Shown here one piece after another: positions 19,565-27,931 of a stretch of 64,000 bases of DNA. The notes under the pieces are model-generated. The model saw only the letters and a program-made list of their open reading frames with translations, was not told the DNA's origin and did no database searches. The stretch spans positions 186,001-250,000 of the forward strand of contig CAWJPD010000008.1 of the NCBI GenBank assembly GCA_963844635.1, in the 5' to 3' direction. A program made the position numbers and the translations under genes. Positions within the stretch are counted from its first letter, which is position 1. Each line of letters begins with the position of its first letter. Source of the stretch: JAJPKK01 sp963844635. Lineage in GTDB: Bacteria; Pseudomonadota; Alphaproteobacteria; Rhizobiales; Xanthobacteraceae.

Positions 19565-20122
19565 TCACTTCGAGCCTGGAGGCAGTTCGGTCGCATTGTC
19601 GTCCGCGCGAACCGTGAAGAACGTCAGCGAGTCGACGAACCGACCCATGTCAGGCGTATCATAATCGCCGTTGCCGGGGACCGAGGCCTGAAGCGAAATG
19701 ACGCGCCCGTTGATGAAGTAGAAGGCCGCCGTTGCGCGCCCGCCGTTATTCGGCAGATCGATCGTGAGCTTGCGTCCCAATTGACGATCGAACCGGTCGA
19801 TCCGGTCATTCAGGACTTTCTTCCCCTGGACGAAAAGATATTCAGCTTCGCCAAGCAAGTTGGCCGCGTCATTGGCCTTGTCGGTCATGTCAATGACCAC
19901 GGCCTTGTATTCGATGCCATCGTCGCTGAAGCTGTAGACCAGTGTATCGCGCGGGCCCGCGATGTCGCTTCGATAGCTGCCCTTCTCGACCTTGAGTTCG
20001 CCCGGCGCCGCGAAGGCGAACCCGAAAGGATGGCTGATATAGCCGTGCCAGGCCGCCATAGCCGGCGCCGTCGTTGCCGCGAGCACCGCCCCCATCGCAG
20101 TCGCCAAAGCGGTCCAACGCAT
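19565..20122 (-). CDS. Periplasmic protein of unknown function, tandem paralogue A
   Basis: A 185-residue protein with a signal peptide (ALATAMGAVLAATTAPAMAA) and mature start AWHGYISHPFGFAFAAPGEL. It is clearly homologous along its length to the next gene on the strand (IAGPRDTLVYSFSDDGIEYK, LLGEAEYLFVQGKK, GRFVDSLTFF), so the two arose by tandem duplication and diverged strongly. ATG at 20122 follows GGGAGGCAGGG. No cysteines or catalytic motif are evident. The function is unknown; a role in the envelope is inferred only from secretion. Confidence 0.72.
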   Translation of the reverse strand: MRWTALATAMGAVLAATTAPAMAAWHGYISHPFGFAFAAPGELKVEKGSYRSDIAGPRDTLVYSFSDDGIEYKAVVIDMTDKANDAANLLGEAEYLFVQGKKVLNDRIDRFDRQLGRKLTIDLPNNGGRATAAFYFINGRVISLQASVPGNGDYDTPDMGRFVDSLTFFTVRADDNATELPPGSK

Positions 20123-20283
20123 CCCTGCCTCCCGTGAAATCCTGAGAACCCTTAAGGGGCGTAACCTCGTCCGCGGCAAATGGAAGTTGACGGCGCCGCA
20201 GGTCACTTGTCGGGTTTCGTTATGTTATGTTACAATGTTAGCAGATAAAAAAACGATTAGCCAAATCATTTGAGGAGAGGCCC

Positions 20284-20685
20284 ATGAACGTGAAAGTCAT
20301 CAGCTTGGCCGCCTTCACGGTCGTCGCGTTGGCCGCACCCGCCCTTGCGCATCACTCCTTCGCAATGTTCGACGCCGAAAAAACGACCACCCTGCAAGGC
20401 ACGGTGAAAGAGTTCGAGTGGGTCAATCCGCACTCGTGGCTGCGCATCTCGGTCATGGACGAAAAGTCTGGCAAGCCGGCCGTATGGGCATTCGAAATGA
20501 GCTCGACCTCGCGTCTCGTCACCATGGGCATGCACGCCGACACCGTGAGGCCCGGGGACGCCGTATCGGTGACCTTCCACCCAATGAAGGACGGGACCCG
20601 CGGCGGCCAATTCATCCAAGCCAAGCTGCCGAACGGGAAAGAGGTTATTCGCGCCAATGCGCGCGACGAAAACGCCGATCAGTAA
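20284..20685 (+). CDS. DUF6152-type periplasmic protein
   Basis: A 133-residue exported protein. The signal MNVKVISLAAFTVVALAAPA ends at ALA, giving a mature start HHSFAMFDAEKTTTLQGTVK. The HHSFAMFD start and the VKEFEWVNPHSWLRI core with VTFHPMKDG are typical of the DUF6152 family, small beta-barrel-like secreted proteins of unknown role. The His-His N-terminus could bind metal (inference). A GAGGAG site lies seven bases before ATG. An A+T-rich stretch at about 20220-20265 may contain the promoter. Confidence 0.8.
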   Translation: MNVKVISLAAFTVVALAAPALAHHSFAMFDAEKTTTLQGTVKEFEWVNPHSWLRISVMDEKSGKPAVWAFEMSSTSRLVTMGMHADTVRPGDAVSVTFHPMKDGTRGGQFIQAKLPNGKEVIRANARDENADQ

Positions 20686-20955
20686 AACTGGGCCGCCCGA
20701 TCTGCCCGGAGACTTCGCTCTGCTCAGGCTGAGGAGTTTCGCTCTCGCTGCCAGATGTGCCCGGGACCGATAGGTCCCGGCGACCGCGGGCGTATCGCGC
20801 GGATGACGAAGCCGCTCGGGCTGGCCGTCAGGCGGGACACCGAGGGTGCTTGTTGCAATCCCGGTTCCGGCAAGAAAATGTCGTGGGTCGCGACCGCGGC
20901 GTCCTGTGTTGTCGCCTTGCATGCCTCCCGTCGCAGCTGATCGCGAAAGGATCGT

Positions 20956-22320
20956 TTACGGCTGTCCGGCGACGATGCGCCCGGCCTTGATTGCGGCCAG
21001 GAAGGCCTTCCAATCCCGTTCTGTCTGTTCGGCGTAAGCCAGTGCAAACTCTCCGATTGCGTCGTCAAACGCCGTCCCGTGGCCCAGGTAACCCGCTATG
21101 ATGGCCGCATCGCCTGCCCGTGCGTGCGCGCGCGCAAGTGTACGTCCGCACAGTTTCGCGTAGAAAGGCAAGGTCGTTGCCAGTCTGGTGCCGATGTCGG
21201 CAAGCCGCCCATCCTTGAGCCGCCGCACATAGAAATGTCGATCTTGGATCGTGCTTTGGGTCCATCCGAGAAATATGTCGGTTGCGGCCTGTAGCATTCG
21301 CTGGCCCAGGACGACGCGCTGGCCTTGATTGGCGTATTCGGATGCACCCGCGAAAGGAGCAAGCACCGACTGCTGCGCTTCCTTGATCTGGAGCAGCAAC
21401 GGCGCACCGCCTCCCGAAATGAGCAGCGCGATCGCGCAAAACGTACCAACGCTGCCGACGCCGACAGTTTTGAATGCCACGTCGTGCAGCGCGTAACGTT
21501 GGAGTAGTACCAGCCGATCCTCTTGCAGTGTCCCGGCATAAGAGGGCAACGCCTTGCGAGCATGCAATTCGTGCTTTTTGAGGTGCCGCACCAGCGGCAA
21601 CTTCTCACGGATGCGAAAGGCTCCGTCGTGCTTCTCCACCAGCCCGTAATGTCGGGCGGCACTTTGCAGAATTTTGGCGAGGCGCGCCTTCAGCGTCTCA
21701 CGCAGTTTGGCAGAATCGATCCCGGCGATGGCATGCGTAAGGTCGATGCGTCGGCTCCAGGCTTCCAAAGGCGGAAGCGGCGCGAGCTCTGCCATGTGCT
21801 CACGATAAGCGCGCGCGGCATTAAAGGCGAGTCTCTTGCATTCCTTCTTTGAGGATTGCGCCACCCGTCCGGCCACCGCCAGACTGGCGGCGAGCCGCTT
21901 GACGTCCCATTCGAAAGGTGCGGGCAAGGTTTCGTCGAAATCGTTGATATCGAAAACGGGTGTGCCTTCCGGGGTGGCGTAGGCACCGAAATTCGCCAAA
22001 TGGGCGTCGCCGCAGGATTGCACCCGAATCTTGGTCTTCGCTGTTTTCGCGAGGTCCATGGCCATCACTGCCGCTGCCCCGCGTAGAAAGGCGAAAGGGT
22101 CTGCCTTCATTCGGGCGTAGCGGACCGGCAAGAGTTCCTGAATCCGGCTCTTGCCCTGCTCGATGAGGATCGCCACCGGATCCGCTCGGTCGGTCGACGG
22201 GGACCACTCGGCGTGCGCGCTACGCGGCACGCTCTCTCGCATGCTGAACCCGTCTTTCCTTCGCTCCTCGAGAGTGCGAGTTGGACGAGTCCGGCGTGCC
22301 TGGGTCGGAAACTTGTTCAT
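20956..22320 (-). CDS. DUF2252 family protein
   Basis: A 454-residue cytosolic protein of the DUF2252 family, which has a kinase-like fold similar to aminoglycoside phosphotransferases. Visible hallmarks are FAFLRGAAAVMAMDL, VQSCGDAHLANFGAYA (catalytic-loop-like HxxN) and PVFDINDFDETLPAPFEWDV (DxD metal-site-like) between residues 75 and 140. A later glycine-rich SVGTFCAIALLISGG segment matches the family. The substrate is unknown. The gene is intact and begins just before a repeat copy. It has no evident operon partner. Confidence 0.85.
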   Translation of the reverse strand: MNKFPTQARRTRPTRTLEERRKDGFSMRESVPRSAHAEWSPSTDRADPVAILIEQGKSRIQELLPVRYARMKADPFAFLRGAAAVMAMDLAKTAKTKIRVQSCGDAHLANFGAYATPEGTPVFDINDFDETLPAPFEWDVKRLAASLAVAGRVAQSSKKECKRLAFNAARAYREHMAELAPLPPLEAWSRRIDLTHAIAGIDSAKLRETLKARLAKILQSAARHYGLVEKHDGAFRIREKLPLVRHLKKHELHARKALPSYAGTLQEDRLVLLQRYALHDVAFKTVGVGSVGTFCAIALLISGGGAPLLLQIKEAQQSVLAPFAGASEYANQGQRVVLGQRMLQAATDIFLGWTQSTIQDRHFYVRRLKDGRLADIGTRLATTLPFYAKLCGRTLARAHARAGDAAIIAGYLGHGTAFDDAIGEFALAYAEQTERDWKAFLAAIKAGRIVAGQP

Positions 22321-22363
22321 GTCACTGGTCTTGCCTCATGACCATTCTGCGCCGGTCCTACTA

Positions 22364-22462
22364 GAGCGGGATGCGTTCAGGTTGAATCGCCTCGCGCTCG
22401 ATTATCATTGATTTTGCGCATGATCTTGTCCGAAAAGTCTGCAAATTTACGGGATCATGCGC
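22364..22462 (-). repeat. Two-hairpin intergenic repeat, copy 3
   Basis: Same orientation as copy 1: hairpin B (GAGCGGGATGCGTTCA with TGAATCGCC), then TTGCGCATGATCTTGTCCGA and the closing GGGATCATGCGC. It lies directly upstream of the DUF2252 gene. Confidence 0.9.
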
Positions 22463-23006
22463 AAAGCAACCGTTTGGTCGCGCCCCGGCCTTCTCTGCCG
22501 GCGGCGCGCAGATCGTCAGCCGTGCCGTGATCGAGGAGGCGAAGTTCAACACCTCGGTGCCGCCGGGCGATCGCGCCAGCACGAACGTCGGGCGGTCGCG
22601 GCGGCCGCCGTCCTCCCAGCCTGCTCTTGGGCCGGGGCCATCACAATAATCTGTGCCGCGCGATCGGAATTACCTGTCGAGGGGCCAACTTAAGCGCCAC
22701 TTGACACTTGCTTGAAGCGCGCAGCGCAAGCTCGATTATCTTGCGCGTCAGCGGCTCGGCTGCGCCTTAAACGCATGGACTTCACGGCAATGGTCGAGCG
22801 ATTGCGCGCAGCCTTCGGCCGCCCCGCGGATCACCGCTTTGCACCGCGGCCTGAACGGCCACCCGCGTGCTTCGCTACTGTTTTTTCATGGTCATTCGGT
22901 CGCTTTCATTCGTCAAAATCCGCCATTCCGAATGGTCAATGTCTGGGGGTAGAACTTTAACGTAATCTTTTATGACATTGAAATTCCATCAAAAAAAATC
23001 AAAACG
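22463..23006. other. Non-coding region before tRNA-Ser
   Basis: About 540 bases with no supported gene. The right end is A+T-rich; because tRNA-Ser is transcribed leftward, the A-runs at 22990-23004 appear as T-runs directly downstream of it and may end its transcript. Confidence 0.5.
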
Positions 23007-23096
23007 TGGCGGAGGGAGTGGGATTCGAACCCACGATACGGTTTCCCGTATACACGCTCTCCAGGCGTGCGCCTTCAACCACTCGGCCACCCCTCC
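23007..23096 (-). tRNA. tRNA-Ser(GGA)
   Basis: On the minus strand a complete class II tRNA is seen: acceptor GGAGGGG pairing with CCCTCC plus an encoded CCA; D-arm GGCCGAGTGGTTGAAGGC; anticodon loop CTGGAGA giving anticodon GGA (serine UCC/UCU); a long variable arm ATACGGGAAACCGTAT; and T-arm GTGGGTTCGAATCCCAC. The length of 90 and the long variable arm are typical of tRNA-Ser. T-rich sequence follows immediately downstream. Confidence 0.97.
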
Positions 23097-23183
23097 GCAG
23101 GCCCGCGCGCGGGGCCGCTGGGCCGCGGTTATAGTCCCCGCGAGCGGCTTGGCAAAGCGCAGGCCCGTTGTCTCGCGCGCGGT

Positions 23184-23241
23184 GCCTCGCGCAGGCCGCG
23201 GTGCCTCGCGCAGGCCGCGGTGCCTCGCACAGGCCCGCGGT
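23184..23241. repeat. Three tandem 19-20 bp G+C-rich repeats
   Basis: GCCTCGCGCAGGCCGCGGT occurs twice exactly (23184-23202, 23203-23221) and a third time with two changes (23222-23241). It lies upstream of tRNA-Ser in its transcription sense. No function was recognised. Confidence 0.85.
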
Positions 23242-23406
23242 GCCCGCAAAAGAGCGGCAGCGGGACGGGCCCGGGCTGCGCCGCTCGCATTCCGGACCGC
23301 TGGCCGAAGGCAAGAGTCCCATTGTGATGGGGGCACTGCACACGGAATCACAGGAGAGAATGATTCATCCCGTGACGCCTCCTCCTCACGCGGTCAGGCC
23401 TTCGGC

Positions 23407-23486
23407 CCTCCGACCTCTCCCCCTCCCGCCAAAGCTCAGAGATTCGCTTTTGAAGCCTTGCGGGAAGGGGGGCGAGAGGGCGGAAG
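23407..23486. repeat. Imperfect pyrimidine/purine inverted repeat
   Basis: A C/T-rich arm at 23407-23429 (…CCTCTCCCCCTCCCGC) faces a G/A-rich arm at 23460-23486 (GCGGGAAGGGGGGCGAGAGG…) across about 30 bases. Similar C-rich/G-rich stems are common dispersed intergenic elements in rhizobia (recalled knowledge). This one sits near the 3' end of the deacetylase gene, whose stop is at 23608. Confidence 0.6.
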
Positions 23487-23607
23487 CGCACGCAACGCAG
23501 GCGCTTCCGAGGGTGAGGAGGTGGGCGCGCTCCGACTCTTTCACTCTGACCGCCGGTACGGGGCCTCCTCAACCGAGGAGTCCCGCGACACAAGCCCGGC
23601 TGGGTCC

Positions 23608-24597
23608 TCACACCGCCGCCTGATAAGCGTCGACGATCTCGCTGCCGGTGGTGAACCAGACCCCCTCGTGCTCCTTCATGTAAGCGACGAAGCGGCGCAG
23701 ATAATTGATGCGCAGCGGCTGGCCGGAAATCATCGGGTGCAGCGGCAGGCCGAGCACCACCGGACGCTTGTGACTGTCCGAATAAAGCGTGTCGAACTGG
23801 TCCATCACCGAGCGGAGATATTCTTCGCCGGTCCAGCCTTTGCGCAGATAGACCGAGATGTCGTTCACCTCATTGCAATAAGGAATCCCGAACATTTTGC
23901 CGGACTTCACCTTCAACGGAATCGGCTGGTCGTCATTGTTCCAATCGCCGCAATAGACCACGCCCTCCTCGGCGAGGATGTCGAGCGTGTTGTAGGTTTC
24001 CAGCAGCCCCGAGCCGAGCCAGCCGCGCGGCTTCTTGCCGGTCGCCTGCTCGATGGTGGATAAAATGTTGCGGATCGTGTTGCGCTCCACGTCCGGAGCG
24101 AGGCCGGCGAGCGAGGTGGAATTCGTGGTGCCGTGCCCCATGAACTCCCAGCCGCGCTTCTTCATTTCGTCGATCGCCTTCGGGTAGACATCGCAGACCT
24201 GCGAATTGAGTGCCACCGTCGCCTTGACGCCGGCCTCGTCGAACACATCGGCGATGCGCCACAGACCGACCCGGATTCCGTATTCGCGCCAAGTCGAGTT
24301 GAAGACGTCCGGGACATATTGGGTGGGATTGGGCGTGATGCCGACGCCGGCCGCTGAGTCGTAATTCCACACCTCCACATTCGGCGCGAACCACACCGCA
24401 ATCGTGTTGTTGCCCGGCCATTTGAAAGGCTTCCGGTCAAAAATGAAGGTGTCGTCGTGGCGCTCGGACCGCCGGATCGGGCGCGGCGCCGTCTGTGCGG
24501 ATGCGAGGCCCGGCTGCAATCCGCCGGCGAGGCCGGCTGCGCCGGCGAGCAGCAGCGACTTGGCGAGGAATTGTCTACGGTCGTGTTCTGCTTTCAT
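23608..24597 (-). CDS. Tat-exported polysaccharide deacetylase-like protein
   Basis: A 329-residue protein with a twin-arginine signal (DRRQFLAKSLLLAGAAGLAG) and cleavage near LASAQ. The mature part has a NodB/polysaccharide-deacetylase fold: WFAPNVEVWNYD, RVGLWRIADVFDEAGVKATV, GWEFMGHGTTNSTSLAGL and RGWLGSGLLETYNTLDILAE. These resemble the PuuE (allantoinase-like) branch, which acts on C-N bonds of small molecules, more than chitin deacetylases. ATG at 24597 follows a strong AGGAGG; the earlier in-frame ATG at 24642 was rejected. The substrate is not determinable. Export by Tat suggests cofactor binding before export (inference). Confidence 0.83.
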   Translation of the reverse strand: MKAEHDRRQFLAKSLLLAGAAGLAGGLQPGLASAQTAPRPIRRSERHDDTFIFDRKPFKWPGNNTIAVWFAPNVEVWNYDSAAGVGITPNPTQYVPDVFNSTWREYGIRVGLWRIADVFDEAGVKATVALNSQVCDVYPKAIDEMKKRGWEFMGHGTTNSTSLAGLAPDVERNTIRNILSTIEQATGKKPRGWLGSGLLETYNTLDILAEEGVVYCGDWNNDDQPIPLKVKSGKMFGIPYCNEVNDISVYLRKGWTGEEYLRSVMDQFDTLYSDSHKRPVVLGLPLHPMISGQPLRINYLRRFVAYMKEHEGVWFTTGSEIVDAYQAAV

Positions 24598-24760
24598 GAC
24601 CCTGCCTCCTTTTGCAGTGGCTGGCGAAGAAAAAGCTGTCAATCGGGGCCGTTAGAGCAAAAAGACTATCACGATCACCGCCTTGCGAGAATGGAACGCC
24701 GCTGTTGCCGAGGCAGCGTCGCGCGCTCCTCTCTTCCACGTGGGCAGGCGATGGCGCGGC

Positions 24761-25789
24761 TTAAGGAGTCCGCTCTCCTGCCGACACGATCGTAGTTTGC
24801 TTCTCGCTGTCGATCGCGATCCTGCGCCCAAAAGTTTTTCGCTTGTGCTTCGCGAAAGCGATCTTTCCAGCGCTGCCTGCTTCGACGCAGGCAAGTCTCT
24901 CAAGCTCCTGCCTGCCGGGATGGGTGGCGCGCCCGATCAGCCAAAACGGCTCAGCCACGGGAACATTGTGCACGCGTTGTTCGGCACTGCGCGCATATCG
25001 CGGATTGATGTCGATCCCGACGAAGCGGCGATTCATGCGCTTGGCAACGGCGCAGGTGGTACCCGTTCCCACGAAGGGATCGAGCACGATCTCGCCCGGA
25101 AAATCACCCGCAGCGCCGAATGTATAGAGGCGGATCAGGCGCGCCGGCAGCTTCTCTGGGAAGGGGGCCGGATGATCGCCTCCGCGTTTTACATCTTGCG
25201 GGTACATGAACCAGACCTGTTGCGTGAGATCGAGCCACTCGGTGCGCGACAGCACATAAGCCGATTTCACATTAGCCGCGAATTTCGGGGGCTTGCCGGG
25301 CTTCACATACACGTTAATGAACTCGACGGTGTTGTTCTCGATGATGTTGCCGGGATGCGGATAGCTGCCGAACATCATCTTCGAGGTCTGTTTCTGCCAC
25401 ACGAACAGGCTGTAACGTTCAAGGTCGGTCTCTTTCAGCAGCCGCAATTCCATATCGAATGCGATGTTCTTCAGATGCCGGGTGTGTTGGGGAATGACTT
25501 GTTTGGGGATCGGCATCAGCGGCGCATTGATGCACAGCTTGCCGTTCGGCCGCAGCACCCGGGCGCATTGGGACCACACGGATTGCATATCGGCGAGGTA
25601 GGCGTTGTAGGAGGTCCAGGGATGCTGTCCGTGCTCGTATTCGACTGCGGTCCAGTAGGGCGGCGAGGTGACCACGAGATCGACGGAGCCCTCCGGAAAC
25701 GCCGCAAGCTCCTTCGCCGCATGACCGGTCAGGATGCGATTGACAATATCCTCGGGAGTGCGGCGGAACTCGCCGTCGCTTGGGTTCAT
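24761..25789 (-). CDS. Solitary DNA methyltransferase (N-4/N-6 amino type)
   Basis: A beta-class amino methyltransferase of about 342 residues. The catalytic motif IV is VVTSPPYW (residues about 38-45), the SPPY form frequent in N4-cytosine enzymes. The AdoMet motif I near the C-terminus is LDPFVGTGTTCAVAKRMNRR. Motif order (IV before I) is the beta arrangement. ATG at 25789 is chosen because the preceding 17 codons lack family resemblance. No restriction endonuclease or specificity subunit is adjacent, and it is not the CcrM type (no DPPYNLQL). A regulatory orphan enzyme or phage-derived modification gene is likely. Confidence 0.85.
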   Translation of the reverse strand: MNPSDGEFRRTPEDIVNRILTGHAAKELAAFPEGSVDLVVTSPPYWTAVEYEHGQHPWTSYNAYLADMQSVWSQCARVLRPNGKLCINAPLMPIPKQVIPQHTRHLKNIAFDMELRLLKETDLERYSLFVWQKQTSKMMFGSYPHPGNIIENNTVEFINVYVKPGKPPKFAANVKSAYVLSRTEWLDLTQQVWFMYPQDVKRGGDHPAPFPEKLPARLIRLYTFGAAGDFPGEIVLDPFVGTGTTCAVAKRMNRRFVGIDINPRYARSAEQRVHNVPVAEPFWLIGRATHPGRQELERLACVEAGSAGKIAFAKHKRKTFGRRIAIDSEKQTTIVSAGERTP

Positions 25790-26008
25790 GGCTGTTGCCG
25801 TCGATGTCGTCTCGTGAGTTGCGACTCGATCACAATGCACGATCCTAATGCGCGCGGCCTTCCAGCGGAATCATGCTGTGCCTGATCCACAGCGGAGTAC
25901 GCGCTGGCCGCCCCGCGATCCAACCCGGCTGCGGAACCTGGAGAGGCGTTTCCTTCCCGTTCCTGCCCTGCTACATCCGAGGGGTCGGCCAGATGCCGGC
26001 GGACCCCA

Positions 26009-26107
26009 GAGCATGATCCCGAAAAGTTGCAGACTTTTCGGACAAGATCATGCGCAAAATCAAAGGCGACCGAGTGGGAAGCGTTTCAATCTGAGCACAT
26101 CCCGCTC
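26009..26107 (+). repeat. Two-hairpin intergenic repeat, copy 4
   Basis: Near-consensus copy: GAGCATGATC, CCGAAAAGTTGCAGACTTTT, CGGACAAGATCATGC, a short AAAATCAAA linker, then hairpin B ending ACATCCCGCTC. It lies 14 bases upstream of the proB start, so it must be transcribed or overlap proB control signals. Confidence 0.92.
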
Positions 26108-26121
26108 AATGACTGCTCAAG

Positions 26122-27252
26122 ATGGCCGGCAAGCTCCCGACGCTCACCGATTTTCGGCGTATCGTCGTCAAGGTGGGATCGTCGCTCCTGATCGACGCCG
26201 AAGCCGGCGCGGTGAAACAGGAATGGCTCGCCTCCCTGGTCGACGACCTCGCCGGGCTGCATCGCGACGGGCGCGACCTGCTCGTCGTGTCCTCCGGCGC
26301 GATTGCCCTCGGCCGCTCGGTGCTCAAGCTTGCGCCGGGGCCGCTGAAGCTCGATGACAGCCAGGCGGCTGCCGCGGTCGGCCAAATCGCGCTGGCTCGC
26401 ATCTGGTCAGAGGCGCTCGATCGTCATGGCATTCGCGCCGGCCAGATTCTTGTGACGCTCGGCGATACCGAGGAGCGGCGCCGTTACTTGAATGCGCGCT
26501 CCACGCTCGCCAAGCTGCTTGAATGGCGCGCCGTTCCGGTGATCAACGAGAACGATACCGTCGCCACCAACGAGATCCGCTATGGCGACAATGACAGGCT
26601 GGCGGCACGCGTCGCCACCATGGCCAGCGCCGATCTGCTGATCCTGCTGTCGGACGTCGATGGCCTCTACGAGGCTCCGCCAGGGCGGAGCACAGACGCC
26701 AAGCTAGTGCCGGTGGTATCGCGCATCACACCGCAGATCGAGGCGATGGCCGGCGCTGCCGCTTCTGCGCTTTCGCGCGGTGGCATGCAAACCAAGATCG
26801 AGGCTGCCAAGATCGCCACCGCCGGCGGAACCCATATGGCGATCGCGTCCGGCCGGGTCGAGCACCCGTTGCAGGCGATCGCGGCGACGGCGCCGATGAC
26901 CTGGTTTCTGACCCCTGGGAATCCGGTGGCCTCGCGCAAGAAGTGGATCGCCGGCTCGCTCGAGCCGAAGGGAACATTGACCGTCGACGCCGGCGCAGTC
27001 GCGGCGCTGCGCCGCGGCAACAGCCTGCTGCCTGTCGGAGTGGTCCGAGTCGAAGGTCGATTTGCCCGCGGCGACGCCGTCATCCTGCGCGGACCCGACG
27101 GCGCCGAAATCGGACGCGGCCTCATCGCCTATGATGCCGGCGACGCGGAAAAGGTGAAGGGCCGTCCCTCTGGCGATATTCCGTTCCTCCTCGGGATCGA
27201 CGGGCGGGCCGAGATGATCCATCGTGACGATCTGGCGCTTGGGTGGGAATAG
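26122..27252 (+). CDS. proB: Glutamate 5-kinase
   Basis: The first enzyme of proline biosynthesis, phosphorylating glutamate with ATP; cytosolic, 376 residues. The amino-acid-kinase domain begins RRIVVKVGSSLLIDAEAGAV, with VVSSGAIALGRSVL and the active loop VPVINENDTVATNEIRYGDN; the DVDGLYEAPP segment is the nucleotide site. The C-terminal 100 residues form a PUA domain (GTLTVDAGAVAALRRGNSLL to the end). The gene is intact. In many rhizobia proB lies with obgE and proA; here it stands alone between repeat copies 4 and 5. Confidence 0.96.
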   Translation: MAGKLPTLTDFRRIVVKVGSSLLIDAEAGAVKQEWLASLVDDLAGLHRDGRDLLVVSSGAIALGRSVLKLAPGPLKLDDSQAAAAVGQIALARIWSEALDRHGIRAGQILVTLGDTEERRRYLNARSTLAKLLEWRAVPVINENDTVATNEIRYGDNDRLAARVATMASADLLILLSDVDGLYEAPPGRSTDAKLVPVVSRITPQIEAMAGAAASALSRGGMQTKIEAAKIATAGGTHMAIASGRVEHPLQAIAATAPMTWFLTPGNPVASRKKWIAGSLEPKGTLTVDAGAVAALRRGNSLLPVGVVRVEGRFARGDAVILRGPDGAEIGRGLIAYDAGDAEKVKGRPSGDIPFLLGIDGRAEMIHRDDLALGWE

Positions 27253-27307
27253 GCGAAGCCGTTCCGGATTGAGGGCGCCGGCCACGGCGACGCGCGCGAG
27301 CGTCTTA

Positions 27308-27411
27308 GCGCATGATCCCGTAAAATCGCCCGCGGACTTTTCGGACCAACACCATGCGCAAAATCAAGATAATCGAGCGGCAGGCAATTCAAACTGAACG
27401 CATCCCGCGCT
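27308..27411 (+). repeat. Two-hairpin intergenic repeat, copy 5
   Basis: A diverged copy: hairpin A is altered in the loop (CCGTAAAATCGCCCGCGGAC) but keeps GCATGATC and CCATGCGCAAAATCAA, and hairpin B ends TGAACGCATCCCGC. It lies downstream of proB. Confidence 0.88.
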
Positions 27412-27504
27412 AATGCGACAGCGACGGATCAGCGCCGAGCTTGCCGCAGCGCGCCAAGTCTTGAAAGGCGTGGGCCATGCCGGCCCACAACACGGGAGAC
27501 GATG

Positions 27505-27729
27505 ATGACCACGAGTCCCAAAGCGGTGGGAATGGGTATTGCGGGAGGCGCGATCGCTGCAGCGCTCGTTGACGCGCTTATCGCGAAAGGAATCCTCAGC
27601 GAGGACGAGGCGAAAAGCGTGTTCGAGGACGCGATGTACCGCGCCGCGATGCACACCGGCACTTACGAAGGCCTGGCCGCCGCCAATTTCATCGGCGACC
27701 TGCTGGGCGTCACCAAGGCTGGCGCATGA
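27505..27729 (+). CDS. Small hypothetical protein between two repeats
   Basis: A 74-residue protein beginning MTTSPKAVGMGIAGGAIAAA, with a Gly/Ala-rich hydrophobic stretch, then an acidic helical segment (LSEDEAKSVFEDAMYRAAMH). A GGGAG site lies six bases before ATG 27505; an adjacent ATG at 27502 is less well spaced. The stop overlaps the first bases of repeat copy 6. No family was recognised. The bracketing by two repeat copies 90 bases before and immediately after is notable. Coding is supported by the start signal and a sensible amphipathic composition. Confidence 0.55.
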   Translation: MTTSPKAVGMGIAGGAIAAALVDALIAKGILSEDEAKSVFEDAMYRAAMHTGTYEGLAAANFIGDLLGVTKAGA

Positions 27730-27863
27730 TCCCGAAAAGTTGCAGACTTTTCGGAGAATGATCATGCGCAAAATCACCGCGCGCCCGTCGTCGAGCGCAG
27801 TCCGCGACGGATGCGCAAAAAGAAATCGAGCGGGGGGCGCTTCAAGATGAACGCATCCCGCTC
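27722..27863 (+). repeat. Two-hairpin intergenic repeat, copy 6, long form
   Basis: The copy has the standard hairpin A and B, but 46 extra bases are inserted in the linker (starting CCGCGCGCCCGTCGTCGAGC and ending GGATGCGCAAAAAG). The insert repeats GCGCAAAA at its right edge, as if it arose by duplication. The same insert occurs in copy 8. Confidence 0.9.
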
Positions 27864-27931
27864 AATAGGGGCGATTTGTCCTACGAACGCGTCACCGCAG
27901 CCGCGGATTCCGAAGAAGGCTTCCGGCGCCC

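Noticed and set aside
22463..22693. Small plus-strand ORF downstream of repeat copy 3
   Set aside because: It starts inside the repeat, has biased Arg/Ala composition and no ribosome-binding site.
23184..23241. Short CRISPR array
   Set aside because: Units are directly contiguous with no spacers.
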